Shown here piece after piece: positions 50,921 through 58,660 of a stretch of DNA of 61,310 nucleotides (positions are counted from its first letter, which is position 1; every line of letters starts with the position of its first letter). This DNA comes from Hyphomicrobiales bacterium. GTDB taxonomy: Bacteria; Pseudomonadota; Alphaproteobacteria; Rhizobiales; Devosiaceae. The position numbers and the translations under genes are program-made. The notes under the pieces were generated by a model that worked only from the letters and a program-made list of their open reading frames with translations, had not been told where the DNA came from and did not search any database. Location: assembly GCA_900470445.1 (NCBI GenBank), contig UCAU01000032.1, forward strand, positions 1 to 61,310, read 5' to 3'.

Positions 50921-51111
50921 GCTGCCCTCCCTTTTTGGTCATTATCATTCGCCGCGTCAGCCTCGCCGGCTAACAAGGCCAGCGTGGACGCCTTTTCGAG
51001 TTCCTCTCTGGCCTCAAGCGGCGAGAACGGTAACAACCGGCGCCAGTTGGCAATGTGTGCCTTGGCGCGGATGCGCAGTTCGTCTGGGGTGGCGTGGTTG
51101 GGGGTTTTCAT
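50917..51111 (-). CDS. Small helical protein ending AANDN-RAA, 64 aa
   Basis: ATG at 51111. Helical (DELRIRAKAHIANWRRLLPF, EAREELEKASTLALLAG), then AANDNDQKGRAA at the C-terminus, the closest match in the window to the ssrA-tag layout. The GGGAGG encoding GR is also the ribosome site for the next gene. Function unknown. Confidence 0.55.
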   Translation of the reverse strand: MKTPNHATPDELRIRAKAHIANWRRLLPFSPLEAREELEKASTLALLAGEADAANDNDQKGRAA

Positions 51112-51497
51112 GCTGTCACCAACTTGGTCAGAATTGCCTTGATTTCGTCGATGGTGTGTATGGACGCAATCTCGGCTAACAAGTCTTCGCGTTCGACCAT
51201 GCGTTTTGCTTCGAAGACACTGATTTCCATAGTGTTTTGGTAGCGTCTGACGCGCTCAAGCTGAGTTGGAACTTGCGCTGAAGCCACCAACTCCAGGTCG
51301 TCGGATCGCCAGAACTCAGACTCTTCCCCAACAGGAAAAACGATCCCGCAAGGATAGGCATGATCGTTTGTCTGAACGACGCCCACTACGAAGGTTTCAC
51401 CGATGTTGAATGGAAAGCTGCGCCACGTCGAAATGTCTTCGTCATATGCATTTCGGTGCGCGAGAACCTTGACCGTGTCTCCTGCCTTGATGCTCAC
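51108..51497 (-). CDS. SH3/KOW-like small protein, 129 aa
   Basis: GTG at 51497. SIKAGDTVKVLAHRNAYDED, then PFNIGETFVVGVVQTND and SEFWRSDDLELV resemble an SH3/KOW-type barrel; the C-terminal 45 residues are helical (MEISVFEAKRMVEREDLLAEI). Several proteins in this phage start with similar KxGDxV units. Unknown role. Confidence 0.5.
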   Translation of the reverse strand: MSIKAGDTVKVLAHRNAYDEDISTWRSFPFNIGETFVVGVVQTNDHAYPCGIVFPVGEESEFWRSDDLELVASAQVPTQLERVRRYQNTMEISVFEAKRMVEREDLLAEIASIHTIDEIKAILTKLVTA

Positions 51498-51643
51498 GAT
51501 GCCACCCCCAATTCGATGGCCAAGGCAAGCTCACACTGCCGGCGAACTGCCCGCCGATAATGCGCCTTCGGCTTTGGCCGGCCGTGTTTTTTGGCTTTGT
51601 GGTCAGGCCGCGGGAATGGGGTTGCTGAAGCTTGAAAAATCAT
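51494..51643 (-). CDS. Small basic protein, 49 aa
   Basis: ATG at 51643 in an ATGA overlap. Very basic middle (PDHKAKKHGRPKPKAHYRRA), then QCELALAIELG. Likely nucleic-acid contact. Unknown. Confidence 0.45.
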   Translation of the reverse strand: MIFQASATPFPRPDHKAKKHGRPKPKAHYRRAVRRQCELALAIELGVAS

Positions 51644-51816
51644 GGCTGCACCTCATTGAGCAGGGCAGCGATGGCCTCTGCCTTCATGTGGATGTTCCAC
51701 TCCGATCCATCCTTGAACTTCACCACCGATCTGTCGGAATAGGTGCTGTTCGACTGGAAGTGAACGACGTCCTCGGGGCGTACATACAGGCCGCCGATCT
51801 TGATGAATTTTCTCAT
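51640..51816 (-). CDS. Small beta-rich protein, 58 aa
   Basis: ATG at 51816 follows GAGGTGGCAGC, which encodes the EVAA end of the gene before it. KFIKIGGLYVRPEDVVHFQ, VVKFKDGSEWNIHMKAEAIAALL reads as a beta hairpin plus helix, similar to small PH-like proteins that carry a residue-count pattern of DNA-end or membrane-adjacent phage factors. Function unknown. Confidence 0.5.
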   Translation of the reverse strand: MRKFIKIGGLYVRPEDVVHFQSNSTYSDRSVVKFKDGSEWNIHMKAEAIAALLNEVQP

Positions 51817-52076
51817 GCTGCCACCTCGGAGGAGGCGATGGCCAACTGGACGGACAGCCAGCGGATGCGCTCTTTGGCAGCGGTTTGCAGCGCGATGAGT
51901 TCGAAGCTGCCGCGATCCGCCAGAAAAATATCGTTGGCTAGCTCTAGGTCGCTCCGTTGGCCGTAAGCCAAGTATTCACGCTTCATTCCCGCATAGCGGT
52001 TAGCCATCCCTGTGCCGCCATCAGAGTTCCAATGGCCCGCAATTGGCTTGGTAAACAGATGTCCGCGTGCGCTCAT
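51813..52076 (-). CDS. Small phage protein, 87 aa
   Basis: ATG at 52076. Gly-rich start, then GMKREYLAYGQRSDLELANDIFL and LIALQTAAKERIRWLSVQLA, a helical C-terminal half. Ends EVAA where the codons form the ribosome site for the next gene. Unknown. Confidence 0.5.
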   Translation of the reverse strand: MSARGHLFTKPIAGHWNSDGGTGMANRYAGMKREYLAYGQRSDLELANDIFLADRGSFELIALQTAAKERIRWLSVQLAIASSEVAA

Positions 52077-52378
52077 GCTGCCACCTGCTCATCGCAGGCC
52101 GTGATGGCGCGGTCGAACAGGGCCATGATGTCGGCGTGAGTGGTGTCGGGGTGGTCGTTGAACCGCACGACTGCAGGTCCGATCAACGGTGCGCCGGCGG
52201 GCAGTGCTTTGATGAGAGCTGACCGCATATCTTCGAACGCTAGTGATGGGCCGCGACCCACATGGCTACAGGCCAGCATGACGCACGACCCTCCATTTGC
52301 TAGATCGTCCCCCTTCCCCCACTTCTCAGGCGTGTCGATCAGCGCCCGCGCCGCAATGAGGTTTTCTTTCACCGACAT
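52073..52378 (-). CDS. DUF6197-like protein, 101 aa
   Basis: ATG at 52378 after GAGGAG. VKENLIAARALIDTPEKWGKG, GSCVMLACSHV, VRFNDHPDTTHADIMALFDRAI: the pattern of DUF6197 (ordered W, C, ND, and a final drAi helix). Function of the family is unknown. First gene behind the operator region at 52396-52462. Confidence 0.6.
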   Translation of the reverse strand: MSVKENLIAARALIDTPEKWGKGDDLANGGSCVMLACSHVGRGPSLAFEDMRSALIKALPAGAPLIGPAVVRFNDHPDTTHADIMALFDRAITACDEQVAA

Positions 52379-52395
52379 TTCCGTCTCCTCGGAAA

Positions 52396-52462
52396 ATACC
52401 AACTTCGCATTATCTGCGCATATTCAACGATTCCGCGCAAGCATTAAATACGCATATCGCAT
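52396..52462 (-). promoter_or_regulatory. Promoter region with two operators
   Basis: ATACG CATAT CGCAT (52448-52462) is centred about 18 bp upstream of TTGCGC (52440-52435); the -10 near 52417-52412 (GCAGAT) is weak. A second site, ATACC AACTT CGCAT (52396-52410), lies just below the -10. Controls the block from 52378 leftward. Confidence 0.55.
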
Positions 52463-52470
52463 TGTTTTGG

Positions 52471-54273
52471 TCAAAACTCGATCCCATCCATTTCCAAAGC
52501 CAACGCCGACAGGCGGGCGCGCTCCTTCGCTGCGTGGTCATCGCTGCGCATGGCGGTGACGGTTTCGCGGATGCCGCTTAGATTCCCTGTTGCAGGCCGG
52601 CCCAGCACAGAGCCAAGCGTTGGGCTCTTCTCTGCTGCGGTGACGTATGAGCCTTCGCCTACTCGAAAGCCGACGATCTTTGGGTATTTGCCGTCACCGG
52701 AGTAGTCCAGTTGGACTTCGGTCGTCGCCAAGAGCTCGTCTGCTCGGTCAAGGAATTCCTCGACAGTAGATGGAAGCGGGCGCTTTCCGAGGTGCTGTGT
52801 CCAGAACCTGTCGCTGTCGCCGCGGGCGTAGCCAGAATGCTCTGGGCAATACCACTTGTTGTGGCTCTTCTTTCCAACCTTAAGGGTCATTTTGACGGTG
52901 GGTGGCTTCGGGTTTCCGTTCTCATCCAGCTTGCCTGGGTGGTGAGCGAATGTCCGTCCATCCACGGCGTGCCACGGTCGTTCCGTCGACAGAACCGGGG
53001 CGTTGTCTGCCGTTGCCGTGATCTTCTCTTCCTCGCTTGGAGGGAAGATGTAGCCGCAACATGGGCACGTCATGATCGAGATTGGCAACAGCTCGCCGCA
53101 CCCGGTCTTGCCATCGGCATCGGATCCGTCCTGCGGACACAGCTTCTTCGGCTGCTCCCCTTCGCCAGACGTTGGGTCGCGCGGTTTAATCTGATCGATT
53201 GGCCCAAAGTAAGCAAGGTTCCTGCCGTGGTCCGCCACGAGGCAGTCTAGCTTGCCTGGGAAGTTGCGCGTGCCGCGACCGAGCGCCTGGACAATCTTGC
53301 CTGCCGACTTTGAGCCGAACAGCAGCGAAATGAAGTCGACCCAAGGGAAGTTTGCCCCGGTGTAGATCATGTTGACCGACACAAGAGCCCAGCATTTCCC
53401 AGATTTGAAGTCAGCCAGAATACGCGCCTGATCGGACGCAGGTGTATCGCTGGTCAAGGCTTCGGCTGTTCTGCCATGCCGTCGTATTGCGTCCCGTGCG
53501 TGGACTGCGTTTGCCTGGCTGGCACAGAAGAACAGGCCGGCGCGCCGACCAACAGACGAAATCATGTCCTCGGCAATCGCCTCTTCAATGATGCGCTCTG
53601 CTGCCTCCGACATTTGACCTGGGACATACTCGCCGCCACGCGTGTTGATGCCCTTCAGGTCGATTTTGGCGATGTTCTTTTGACTGGTAAGGCGAGTGAG
53701 ATACCCCTGCTCCATTAGCTCCCCGATGCCGATTTCATAAACGACATCGTCGAACAGCCGGTCCTCGCCTTCGGTCAGCCGACCTGAATCCATGCGATAA
53801 TCGGTAGCGGTTAGACCGACCGTTCGAAAATCTGGGTTCCGCGCTCTGATGGCGGAAAAGAACTTGCTGTATAGGGTATCGGCGTTCCGGCTAATGGCGT
53901 GCGCCTCATCGACGATGACTAGATCAACATCACCGATCCGGTCGGTCTTGTTCGCCATCGACTGGATGCCACCGAAGATGACCTGTGCGTGAGCATCGCG
54001 GCGGCCGAGGCCTGCGGAGTAAATCCCCGCAGGAGCGAACGGAACCAAGCCTATGAACTCTTTAAAGTTTTGCTCAACCAACGTCGCGGAATGCGTAACG
54101 TTTATGATACGCATGTCCGGATAGTCGGCGAGCAACTCTTCAATGAGTTTCGCTAGAACTAGGGCTTTGCCCGCGCCGGTCGGTAGCACAATTAGCCCGT
54201 TGCCTAGGCCTTCCTCCCAATACGCATAGAGGTTGTCCAAAGCTTCACGTTGGTAAGGTCGAAGCTGCAGCAT
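52471..54273 (-). CDS. SF2 DEAH-type helicase with zinc-binding insert
   Basis: 600 residues. Motif I PTGAGKA at 31-37, motif II DEAH at 122-125, GLTATDYRMD as motif III, and QALGRGTR as motif VI; a cysteine cluster near 385-415 (CPQDG, CGELLP, CPCCGYIFPP) forms a zinc site. Resembles phage UvsW/YejH-like helicases that remodel replication forks. Odd point: motif I has Ala where Ser/Thr normally binds the Mg-ATP. It overlaps no neighbour and follows the SLOG gene. Confidence 0.8.
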   Translation of the reverse strand: MLQLRPYQREALDNLYAYWEEGLGNGLIVLPTGAGKALVLAKLIEELLADYPDMRIINVTHSATLVEQNFKEFIGLVPFAPAGIYSAGLGRRDAHAQVIFGGIQSMANKTDRIGDVDLVIVDEAHAISRNADTLYSKFFSAIRARNPDFRTVGLTATDYRMDSGRLTEGEDRLFDDVVYEIGIGELMEQGYLTRLTSQKNIAKIDLKGINTRGGEYVPGQMSEAAERIIEEAIAEDMISSVGRRAGLFFCASQANAVHARDAIRRHGRTAEALTSDTPASDQARILADFKSGKCWALVSVNMIYTGANFPWVDFISLLFGSKSAGKIVQALGRGTRNFPGKLDCLVADHGRNLAYFGPIDQIKPRDPTSGEGEQPKKLCPQDGSDADGKTGCGELLPISIMTCPCCGYIFPPSEEEKITATADNAPVLSTERPWHAVDGRTFAHHPGKLDENGNPKPPTVKMTLKVGKKSHNKWYCPEHSGYARGDSDRFWTQHLGKRPLPSTVEEFLDRADELLATTEVQLDYSGDGKYPKIVGFRVGEGSYVTAAEKSPTLGSVLGRPATGNLSGIRETVTAMRSDDHAAKERARLSALALEMDGIEF

Positions 54274-54274
54274 T

Positions 54275-54811
54275 TCACTTCACCTCAAACACAGGAATAC
54301 CGGCAATCTCGCATCGATCTTTCATGTCGGACGTGCCGGAGCCGCCCTTAAATGCGATGCCGCAATCTGGCCGTCCTTGGTCAATCATCCGCTGATTTCG
54401 GCGCCCACCTTCGGCGGCGTCGTATTTCGTGCCATTTGCACGCGTGACAATGCGAGCGCCCGCTTGTGTCAGGTCGTCCCATCGCGCGGGGTGTGGATCT
54501 GTCTCAACTCCCCTTTTCTTGGCCCAAGCATCGGCGCGCAGGTCGGCACCTGGTGCGCGCCCATTGATCAGAACGGCGATACCGTGTTGGGAGTTGAAGT
54601 CGTCTAGACTGTCATCAAGAAGGGTCTGATCTGAGAAGTCTCGCCCTCCGAATGCCACAACACGGTATGGGCCAGAAGAAGCATGAAACCGCTCCAGCAT
54701 GCCGGCGAAATACTCTTCTCGGGTAAGCTCTACTTCTAGCCCATCACCGTAATGCACGCCGTCTTCAGCCCAGTACGAATCGCTTTCGGGGTGATACCAA
54801 AACGTCCTCAT
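54275..54811 (-). CDS. SLOG-fold DUF2493 (YspA-like) protein
   Basis: 178 residues from ATG 54811. After a 45-residue start with repeated Tyr/Trp, the SLOG core follows: RVVAFGGRDFSDQTLL, VLINGRAPGADLRADAWAKK, HPARWDD, GRRNQRMIDQGRPDCGIAFKGGSGTSDM, written here in ordered pieces. SLOG proteins bind nucleotide-like ligands. The phage role is unknown; it sits between sigma factor and helicase. Confidence 0.75.
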   Translation of the reverse strand: MRTFWYHPESDSYWAEDGVHYGDGLEVELTREEYFAGMLERFHASSGPYRVVAFGGRDFSDQTLLDDSLDDFNSQHGIAVLINGRAPGADLRADAWAKKRGVETDPHPARWDDLTQAGARIVTRANGTKYDAAEGGRRNQRMIDQGRPDCGIAFKGGSGTSDMKDRCEIAGIPVFEVK

Positions 54812-54815
54812 CCCC

Positions 54816-55301
54816 CTACGCCGCCTCCAGCAACGCACGGCGCGCCGACTGCATGACGAAGCCAGCCCGCTGCTTGCTGATACCCATCACCACACCGGCC
54901 TCGCTTAGGGATAGCCCGCCAGCTATGAGCCCGAACACCTGCCGCTCCTGTTCCGGCAGCGCAGCGGAAGCCGCCAGCAGGCTTGCAACGTCGGTCGCGG
55001 CCTCCTGCCCCGGCTGCACGGAAAGGCCAGCCATGGCCACCTCTACGCCACCCACGTAACGCTCGCCTTTGCGGTACAGCGTCTTCGCCGTGTTACAGGC
55101 GGCGCGGGACAACCAGGAGCGCATGTCGGTTGTGGTGTCGGATGGAGGCCAGCGAAGGATGGTCGAAATTGCTTCCTGCGCGGCCTCTTCCGCCTTGTCG
55201 TGGTCTCTGGTGATGCGGAACGCTGATCCGACCATGGCCCGGTAGTACTTGACGATGGCGGCGGACAGTTCGGGGGTGGGGCGTCTTGTCGGGGTGGTCA
55301 T
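54816..55301 (-). CDS. ECF-like sigma-70 family factor
   Basis: 161 residues. Region 2: YRAMVGSAFRITRDHDKAEEAAQEAIS near 19-45, then region 2.4-like MRSWLSRAACNTAKTLYRK. Region 4: LPEQERQVFGLIAGGLSLSEAGVVMGISKQRAGFVM near 115-150, in order. Small sigma factors in phages can turn on late genes, and none of the late genes here shows a normal promoter. Role inferred. Coupled to the nuclease gene. Confidence 0.75.
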   Translation of the reverse strand: MTTPTRRPTPELSAAIVKYYRAMVGSAFRITRDHDKAEEAAQEAISTILRWPPSDTTTDMRSWLSRAACNTAKTLYRKGERYVGGVEVAMAGLSVQPGQEAATDVASLLAASAALPEQERQVFGLIAGGLSLSEAGVVMGISKQRAGFVMQSARRALLEAA

Positions 55302-56239
55302 GCTTGTTCCTTGGTGGTGGCGCCGTCGACCCAGAGCTCGCCGTTGGCGCGCAATTTGTAGGTCACGGTTTCGGCGGCTTCGTCCGCATCAACCTGTTCG
55401 CCTGGCACAAGGCCGGGGATCCAGAGATGGCTGGGACAGGCAGCCTTCTGTTCATCAAATGAGATTGGTTTTGCCCAACGCCCGCACGACCAGTGCCCGT
55501 CGCCACTCATTTCAGCGGTTGAGTAAAGACAGGATCGGCAGGTCACGCGCGGGAATGCATCTTCGTGGCAGACCGCCTTGTGCTTGCAAAAGCGGCACCC
55601 AAAGAAGTCGGGCTTTTCAGAAATGCGTGACGGAGGCTCGCCGGCACGTACAATGCGTTCTGCCCTGGCTAGCAGGCGCACGCAGAACTCAAAATCGTAG
55701 TTGATGCGCTCAAGGTAGATCGTCTCGTCGTTCTTATTGGTGACGACGTAGGCGGCGCGTGTCAGCCCGAAGGCATGCATTCCGAGCTGGCATTGAACGA
55801 AGTGCTTCGGCTGAGCCTTGGCGCAGCCCTCTTTCTGAAGCTTTTTGAAATTGGCTTCGTTGCTGGATTTTGCCTCAAACAGGTGCTCGGTCTTTGGCGC
55901 TTCTGGTAAGCCAACCAGCCTGCCGTCCGCCTTGCCACGGATGTGGCCTGCCAAAAGTCGGATACGGTCTTGCTGCCCGAACACCTCAACGCCAATGCGC
56001 TCAAGGTCTTCGATAAGTCGGACTTCCTCCAAGTCACCCCGTCGAAAAATCCGTACCTTGCGTCCGTCGACCTGTTCGGCAGGCGTTGCCCAGTGGAAGC
56101 TATAATAGAGCGATCGGTCGCATTCCGCGCCAAGCTCTCCGACCGACAGGCCGAGCGAATCCCACGTGTCATTGGTGGCCTCATAGGCAGCATAGATCGC
56201 GGCCACGGTGGGCGATTGCGCGGAATTTAGAAGGGTCAT
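55298..56239 (-). CDS. Cas4/RecB-like PD-(D/E)XK nuclease
   Basis: 313 residues from ATG 56239. SVGELGAECDRSLYY at the N-terminus (first Cys), GHIRGKADGRL and EAKSSNEANF as the D...E-x-K metal site, QCQLGMHAFGL as the helix with the conserved Gln, and FFGCRFCKHKAVC as the C-terminal cysteine cluster for an iron-sulphur cluster. A further cysteine set follows (CRSCLYS, CGRW). Likely processes ends for Sak4/DUF669 recombination. Confidence 0.75.
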   Translation of the reverse strand: MTLLNSAQSPTVAAIYAAYEATNDTWDSLGLSVGELGAECDRSLYYSFHWATPAEQVDGRKVRIFRRGDLEEVRLIEDLERIGVEVFGQQDRIRLLAGHIRGKADGRLVGLPEAPKTEHLFEAKSSNEANFKKLQKEGCAKAQPKHFVQCQLGMHAFGLTRAAYVVTNKNDETIYLERINYDFEFCVRLLARAERIVRAGEPPSRISEKPDFFGCRFCKHKAVCHEDAFPRVTCRSCLYSTAEMSGDGHWSCGRWAKPISFDEQKAACPSHLWIPGLVPGEQVDADEAAETVTYKLRANGELWVDGATTKEQA

Positions 56240-56331
56240 GTTGTGAACAGCACCAAAGTTATGAGGGAAGCCCAGAACGCTGGCCAACCACCAAGCATCG
56301 CGACCAGGATGAGGTAGAGGATTACCACCAT
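56236..56331 (-). CDS. Very small membrane protein, 31 aa
   Basis: ATG at 56331 overlaps the previous stop, and its own stop overlaps the nuclease start. Almost fully hydrophobic (VVILYLILVAMLGGWPAFW, then SLITLVLF): one or two membrane helices. Its in-line coupling argues for translation. Unknown. Confidence 0.45.
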   Translation of the reverse strand: MVVILYLILVAMLGGWPAFWASLITLVLFTT

Positions 56332-56563
56332 CACCCGACGGCGCTCGAAAGCGCCGCCTCCTGTTTGTCATTGGCTGGAAACATAGTGACTTCGTAGGCG
56401 CGCCGTGCTGCGCTTGGGCTGTAGAACTTCGGATAGGCCGTCCGCTCCAGGGTGGTCAGCCTGTTCTCGACAACCTTTCCGACTGTGGTCAAGGCGCGAA
56501 CGATATCGGCCTATCGACGTGCAAAGTCGTGGCGCCCGGAGGCGCGGTCTTTTTGGCGGCCAT
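56331..56563 (-). pseudogene. Small gene apparently broken by frameshift
   Basis: ATG 56563 gives AAKKTAPPGATTLHVDRP, then a stop at 56489. Another frame then runs without stop to 56331: ADIVRALTTVGKVVENRLTTLERTAYPKFYSP, given here as two halves, and ends FPANDKQEAALSSAVG. Composition and the coupled end suggest the second part is coding, so a one-base change near 56505-56515 may have split a gene of about 76 aa. A sequence error is possible. Confidence 0.4.
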
Positions 56564-56590
56564 GATGGCTCCTCAGCATGGTAGGGTGGT

Positions 56591-56610
56591 GCGGGGCGCG
56601 AACGCCCCGC
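56591..56610. repeat. GC-rich hairpin with TTCG loop
   Basis: GCGGGGCG (56591-56598), CGAA, CGCCCCGC (56603-56610); on the minus strand the loop is TTCG, a very stable tetraloop. No T-run. It lies just after the small membrane gene at 56615 and may protect or attenuate the transcript. Confidence 0.6.
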
Positions 56611-56614
56611 TGGG

Positions 56615-56782
56615 TTAGGCGGTGAAAAAGCCGCCGAAGTAGAGGGGCGTTAGGACCAGTGCGGATCCGATCACGGCGTAGATGAAATTGTATTCACCGG
56701 TTCGCGGCTTTCCGTGCATGGCCAGTGAGGCGCCCAGGCTCAGTGCGTAGACGGCGATGACAACAACCTGCGGCCAACCCAT
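56615..56782 (-). CDS. Small membrane protein, 55 aa
   Basis: ATG at 56782 overlaps the previous stop (TGATG). Two hydrophobic helices: WPQVVVIAVYALSLGASLAM and FIYAVIGSALVLTPLYFGG, with HGKPRTGEY between. Function unknown. Confidence 0.55.
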   Translation of the reverse strand: MGWPQVVVIAVYALSLGASLAMHGKPRTGEYNFIYAVIGSALVLTPLYFGGFFTA

Positions 56783-57357
56783 CACGCGGCCTTCGGCTTA
56801 TACCACGGCCGCGAACCTGCCGGCTTTTCGGCGGGTTTCTCGGCCTGCGTACGGGTATTCGTGTTCGCCGCAGGCCGGTTATCGTTTGCGGCCACCTGGT
56901 CCACCTTGATTTCAGGCATTTCGCCGGCATCAGGGTAGTGGAACACCTTGATTTCCATCTTGGCGGGGAAGACAGGCGTGCCGTCTGCGTTCTTTTCCTT
57001 GCCGGGCTTGCCCAGGCCGATCGTTGCCACGAACGACTTGTAGAGCATTTCGTTTGGCTCTTCTTCGGGCTCGAATTCCGTCGCACGGCAAAGCTTGGCA
57101 AGCTTTTCGTGGCCGATGCGCTGTGCATCGGCACTGGGGTTTTCGAACACGATATAGTCGAACAACTTTCTACCCTTCAGGTCTTCTGGCTCAAGGACAT
57201 CATAGGCCATCTTGATGCCCTTCTTGCCGCTCTCGCCTTCCTTCTGGTGCCAGTCGGCCTGCGAGATATCAAACCGGTAGGTGCCGGCCGGGAGGTCCGC
57301 GTACTGCGGGCGCTGTTCGGTGTCGTAGTCACGTGCGTTAAAGCCGTTCAAGCCCAT
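56782..57357 (-). CDS. DUF669-type phage recombination protein
   Basis: 191 residues from ATG 57357, with CAGGAG upstream. GLNGFNARDYDTEQRPQYADLPAGTY, then IKMAYDVLEPEDLKGRKLFDYIVFENPSA and a core ATIGLGKPGKEKNADG: the DUF669 pattern, with an OB-fold-like centre. These proteins bind single-stranded DNA and accompany Sak4 recombinases. The C-terminus is low-complexity with AANDN and KPAEKPAGS. Confidence 0.75.
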   Translation of the reverse strand: MGLNGFNARDYDTEQRPQYADLPAGTYRFDISQADWHQKEGESGKKGIKMAYDVLEPEDLKGRKLFDYIVFENPSADAQRIGHEKLAKLCRATEFEPEEEPNEMLYKSFVATIGLGKPGKEKNADGTPVFPAKMEIKVFHYPDAGEMPEIKVDQVAANDNRPAANTNTRTQAEKPAEKPAGSRPWYKPKAA

Positions 57358-57377
57358 GGGTGGTGCTCCTGTTTGGT

Positions 57378-58586
57378 TTAGTTGGCGAGAGAAACGAATG
57401 CTGCGGGCAGCGCGAAGCTGTTCTGTCCCGGCGTGAGGCCGGGGAACGTCACCTGGGCGTGACCGTCCTTGGTGTAGGCGGACAGCCGGCCGGTAGCGGT
57501 GAAGGTGACTGTGGCGCCGATGGGGATGGTGGGGGCTAGACGAAGCCCATCGTCGAAAGCAACGTTCCAAGTGTTGCCGTCCGGTGTGGCGACAACGTAG
57601 AATTCGCGCTCCGCCGAAGGCACGCTCTTGACGGTGCAAACGGTGCCGTCAAACGAGTAACCCACGTTGGTAATCACCCGATCCCCGACCTTAAACTTCG
57701 CCGGAGGAGAGGCGGGTTCGAAGTAGACGGCTGAAATGCCATCGGCTGCACCGTGATCGGCCCTGGTAACACCAAGACGCGGTACGCCGTGCTGGTCATA
57801 ATACGCTACGGTGTATTCCTTGCCGACGGTGAACGATCCCGGATAACTATCGACGCACCGCACTTTCTGGCCAACCTTGAACCGAGGTTCGGGCGTTACA
57901 GTTGCTTCCGCAACAGCAACTGGTTCTGGCTCTTCAGTGGCGGCCTGCCATGCGGTCGGCTCGACCCACTGGGCGACGAGGTCTTCTGGGCGATCCTCGC
58001 CGTAGCGTGTCAGCCACAAGCCTTTCGCGGTGTAATGGTCTTTGTGGCCGTCAAACCTCCCCACAAAGGCAGACGTATCACCATGTATGTCGGTCCAAGG
58101 AATTTCGGTGACTTCCATTGGCCCGACCTTCCGCCCATCGCGGGTGCGGTAGAACTTGCCGGCTTCGATGGTGAGGGTGGCGGGAATTGGCTCGATATCG
58201 TCCGAACGAACCCAATAGCTGGTGTTCGTTTTGTAGCCGACCCAACCTTCACTTTCGGCCATTGTCAGGAGACCATCGTCCATCTCCCCGGTGATGGTGA
58301 CTTCTTCGCCGGCCTTGATTACCGCAGTGGTGTCGCCAAAACCGTTCCGACTGTCGCGCTTCAGCCGCACCCGATCGCCCACCTTCGGCGTCCAGGCGGC
58401 AACGCCCTCCGGCTCGGCATTGTCGTTGACCGGATCCAAAGACGACTTGCTCCACGGCACCTCGATGCCGTCGTATTTGCCGCCAAGAACTCGAACCAAC
58501 CGCCGCCCCTTCTCCGGCTTCCCCACGATTTCACAAAGATCGCCATCCGGATCACGAACCCGCTGGCCTACAGAAAAACGTCCCAT
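57378..58586 (-). CDS. Multi-SH3 (KOW-like) modular protein, 402 aa
   Basis: Five units begin with a similar VG-x-x-V turn: FSVGQRVRD (residue 4), PKVGDRVRL, FKVGQKVRC, FKVGDRVIT and IPIGATVTF. One module (GKFYRTRDGRKVGPMEV) is shared with the gene at 59612. NDN lies in a linker near residue 54. The pattern is a string of small beta barrels; no enzyme motif. Placed between SSB-like and Sak4 genes, so a DNA- or protein-scaffold role is possible. Confidence 0.55.
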   Translation of the reverse strand: MGRFSVGQRVRDPDGDLCEIVGKPEKGRRLVRVLGGKYDGIEVPWSKSSLDPVNDNAEPEGVAAWTPKVGDRVRLKRDSRNGFGDTTAVIKAGEEVTITGEMDDGLLTMAESEGWVGYKTNTSYWVRSDDIEPIPATLTIEAGKFYRTRDGRKVGPMEVTEIPWTDIHGDTSAFVGRFDGHKDHYTAKGLWLTRYGEDRPEDLVAQWVEPTAWQAATEEPEPVAVAEATVTPEPRFKVGQKVRCVDSYPGSFTVGKEYTVAYYDQHGVPRLGVTRADHGAADGISAVYFEPASPPAKFKVGDRVITNVGYSFDGTVCTVKSVPSAEREFYVVATPDGNTWNVAFDDGLRLAPTIPIGATVTFTATGRLSAYTKDGHAQVTFPGLTPGQNSFALPAAFVSLAN

Positions 58587-58612
58587 TTGCAGTCTCCTCG
58601 CCCAAAGGGCAC

Positions 58613-58646
58613 TTGCGCATTGCGCACATTAATGCGAGCTTCGCAT
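58613..58646 (-). promoter_or_regulatory. Two operator sites upstream of SH3 gene
   Basis: ATGCG AGCTT CGCAT (58632-58646) and the weaker TTGCG CATTG CGCAC (58613-58627), 18 bp apart centre to centre, in the 74-bp gap before ATG 58586. I could not fix good -35/-10 boxes; TAATGT (58631-58626) is a candidate -10. Confidence 0.5.
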
Positions 58647-58660
58647 TATTTTAGGCAAAA

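Noticed and set aside
58626..58658. TTGCCT/TAATGT as a promoter of the SH3 gene
   Set aside because: Spacer of 21 bp is too long; only the operator sites are kept as features.
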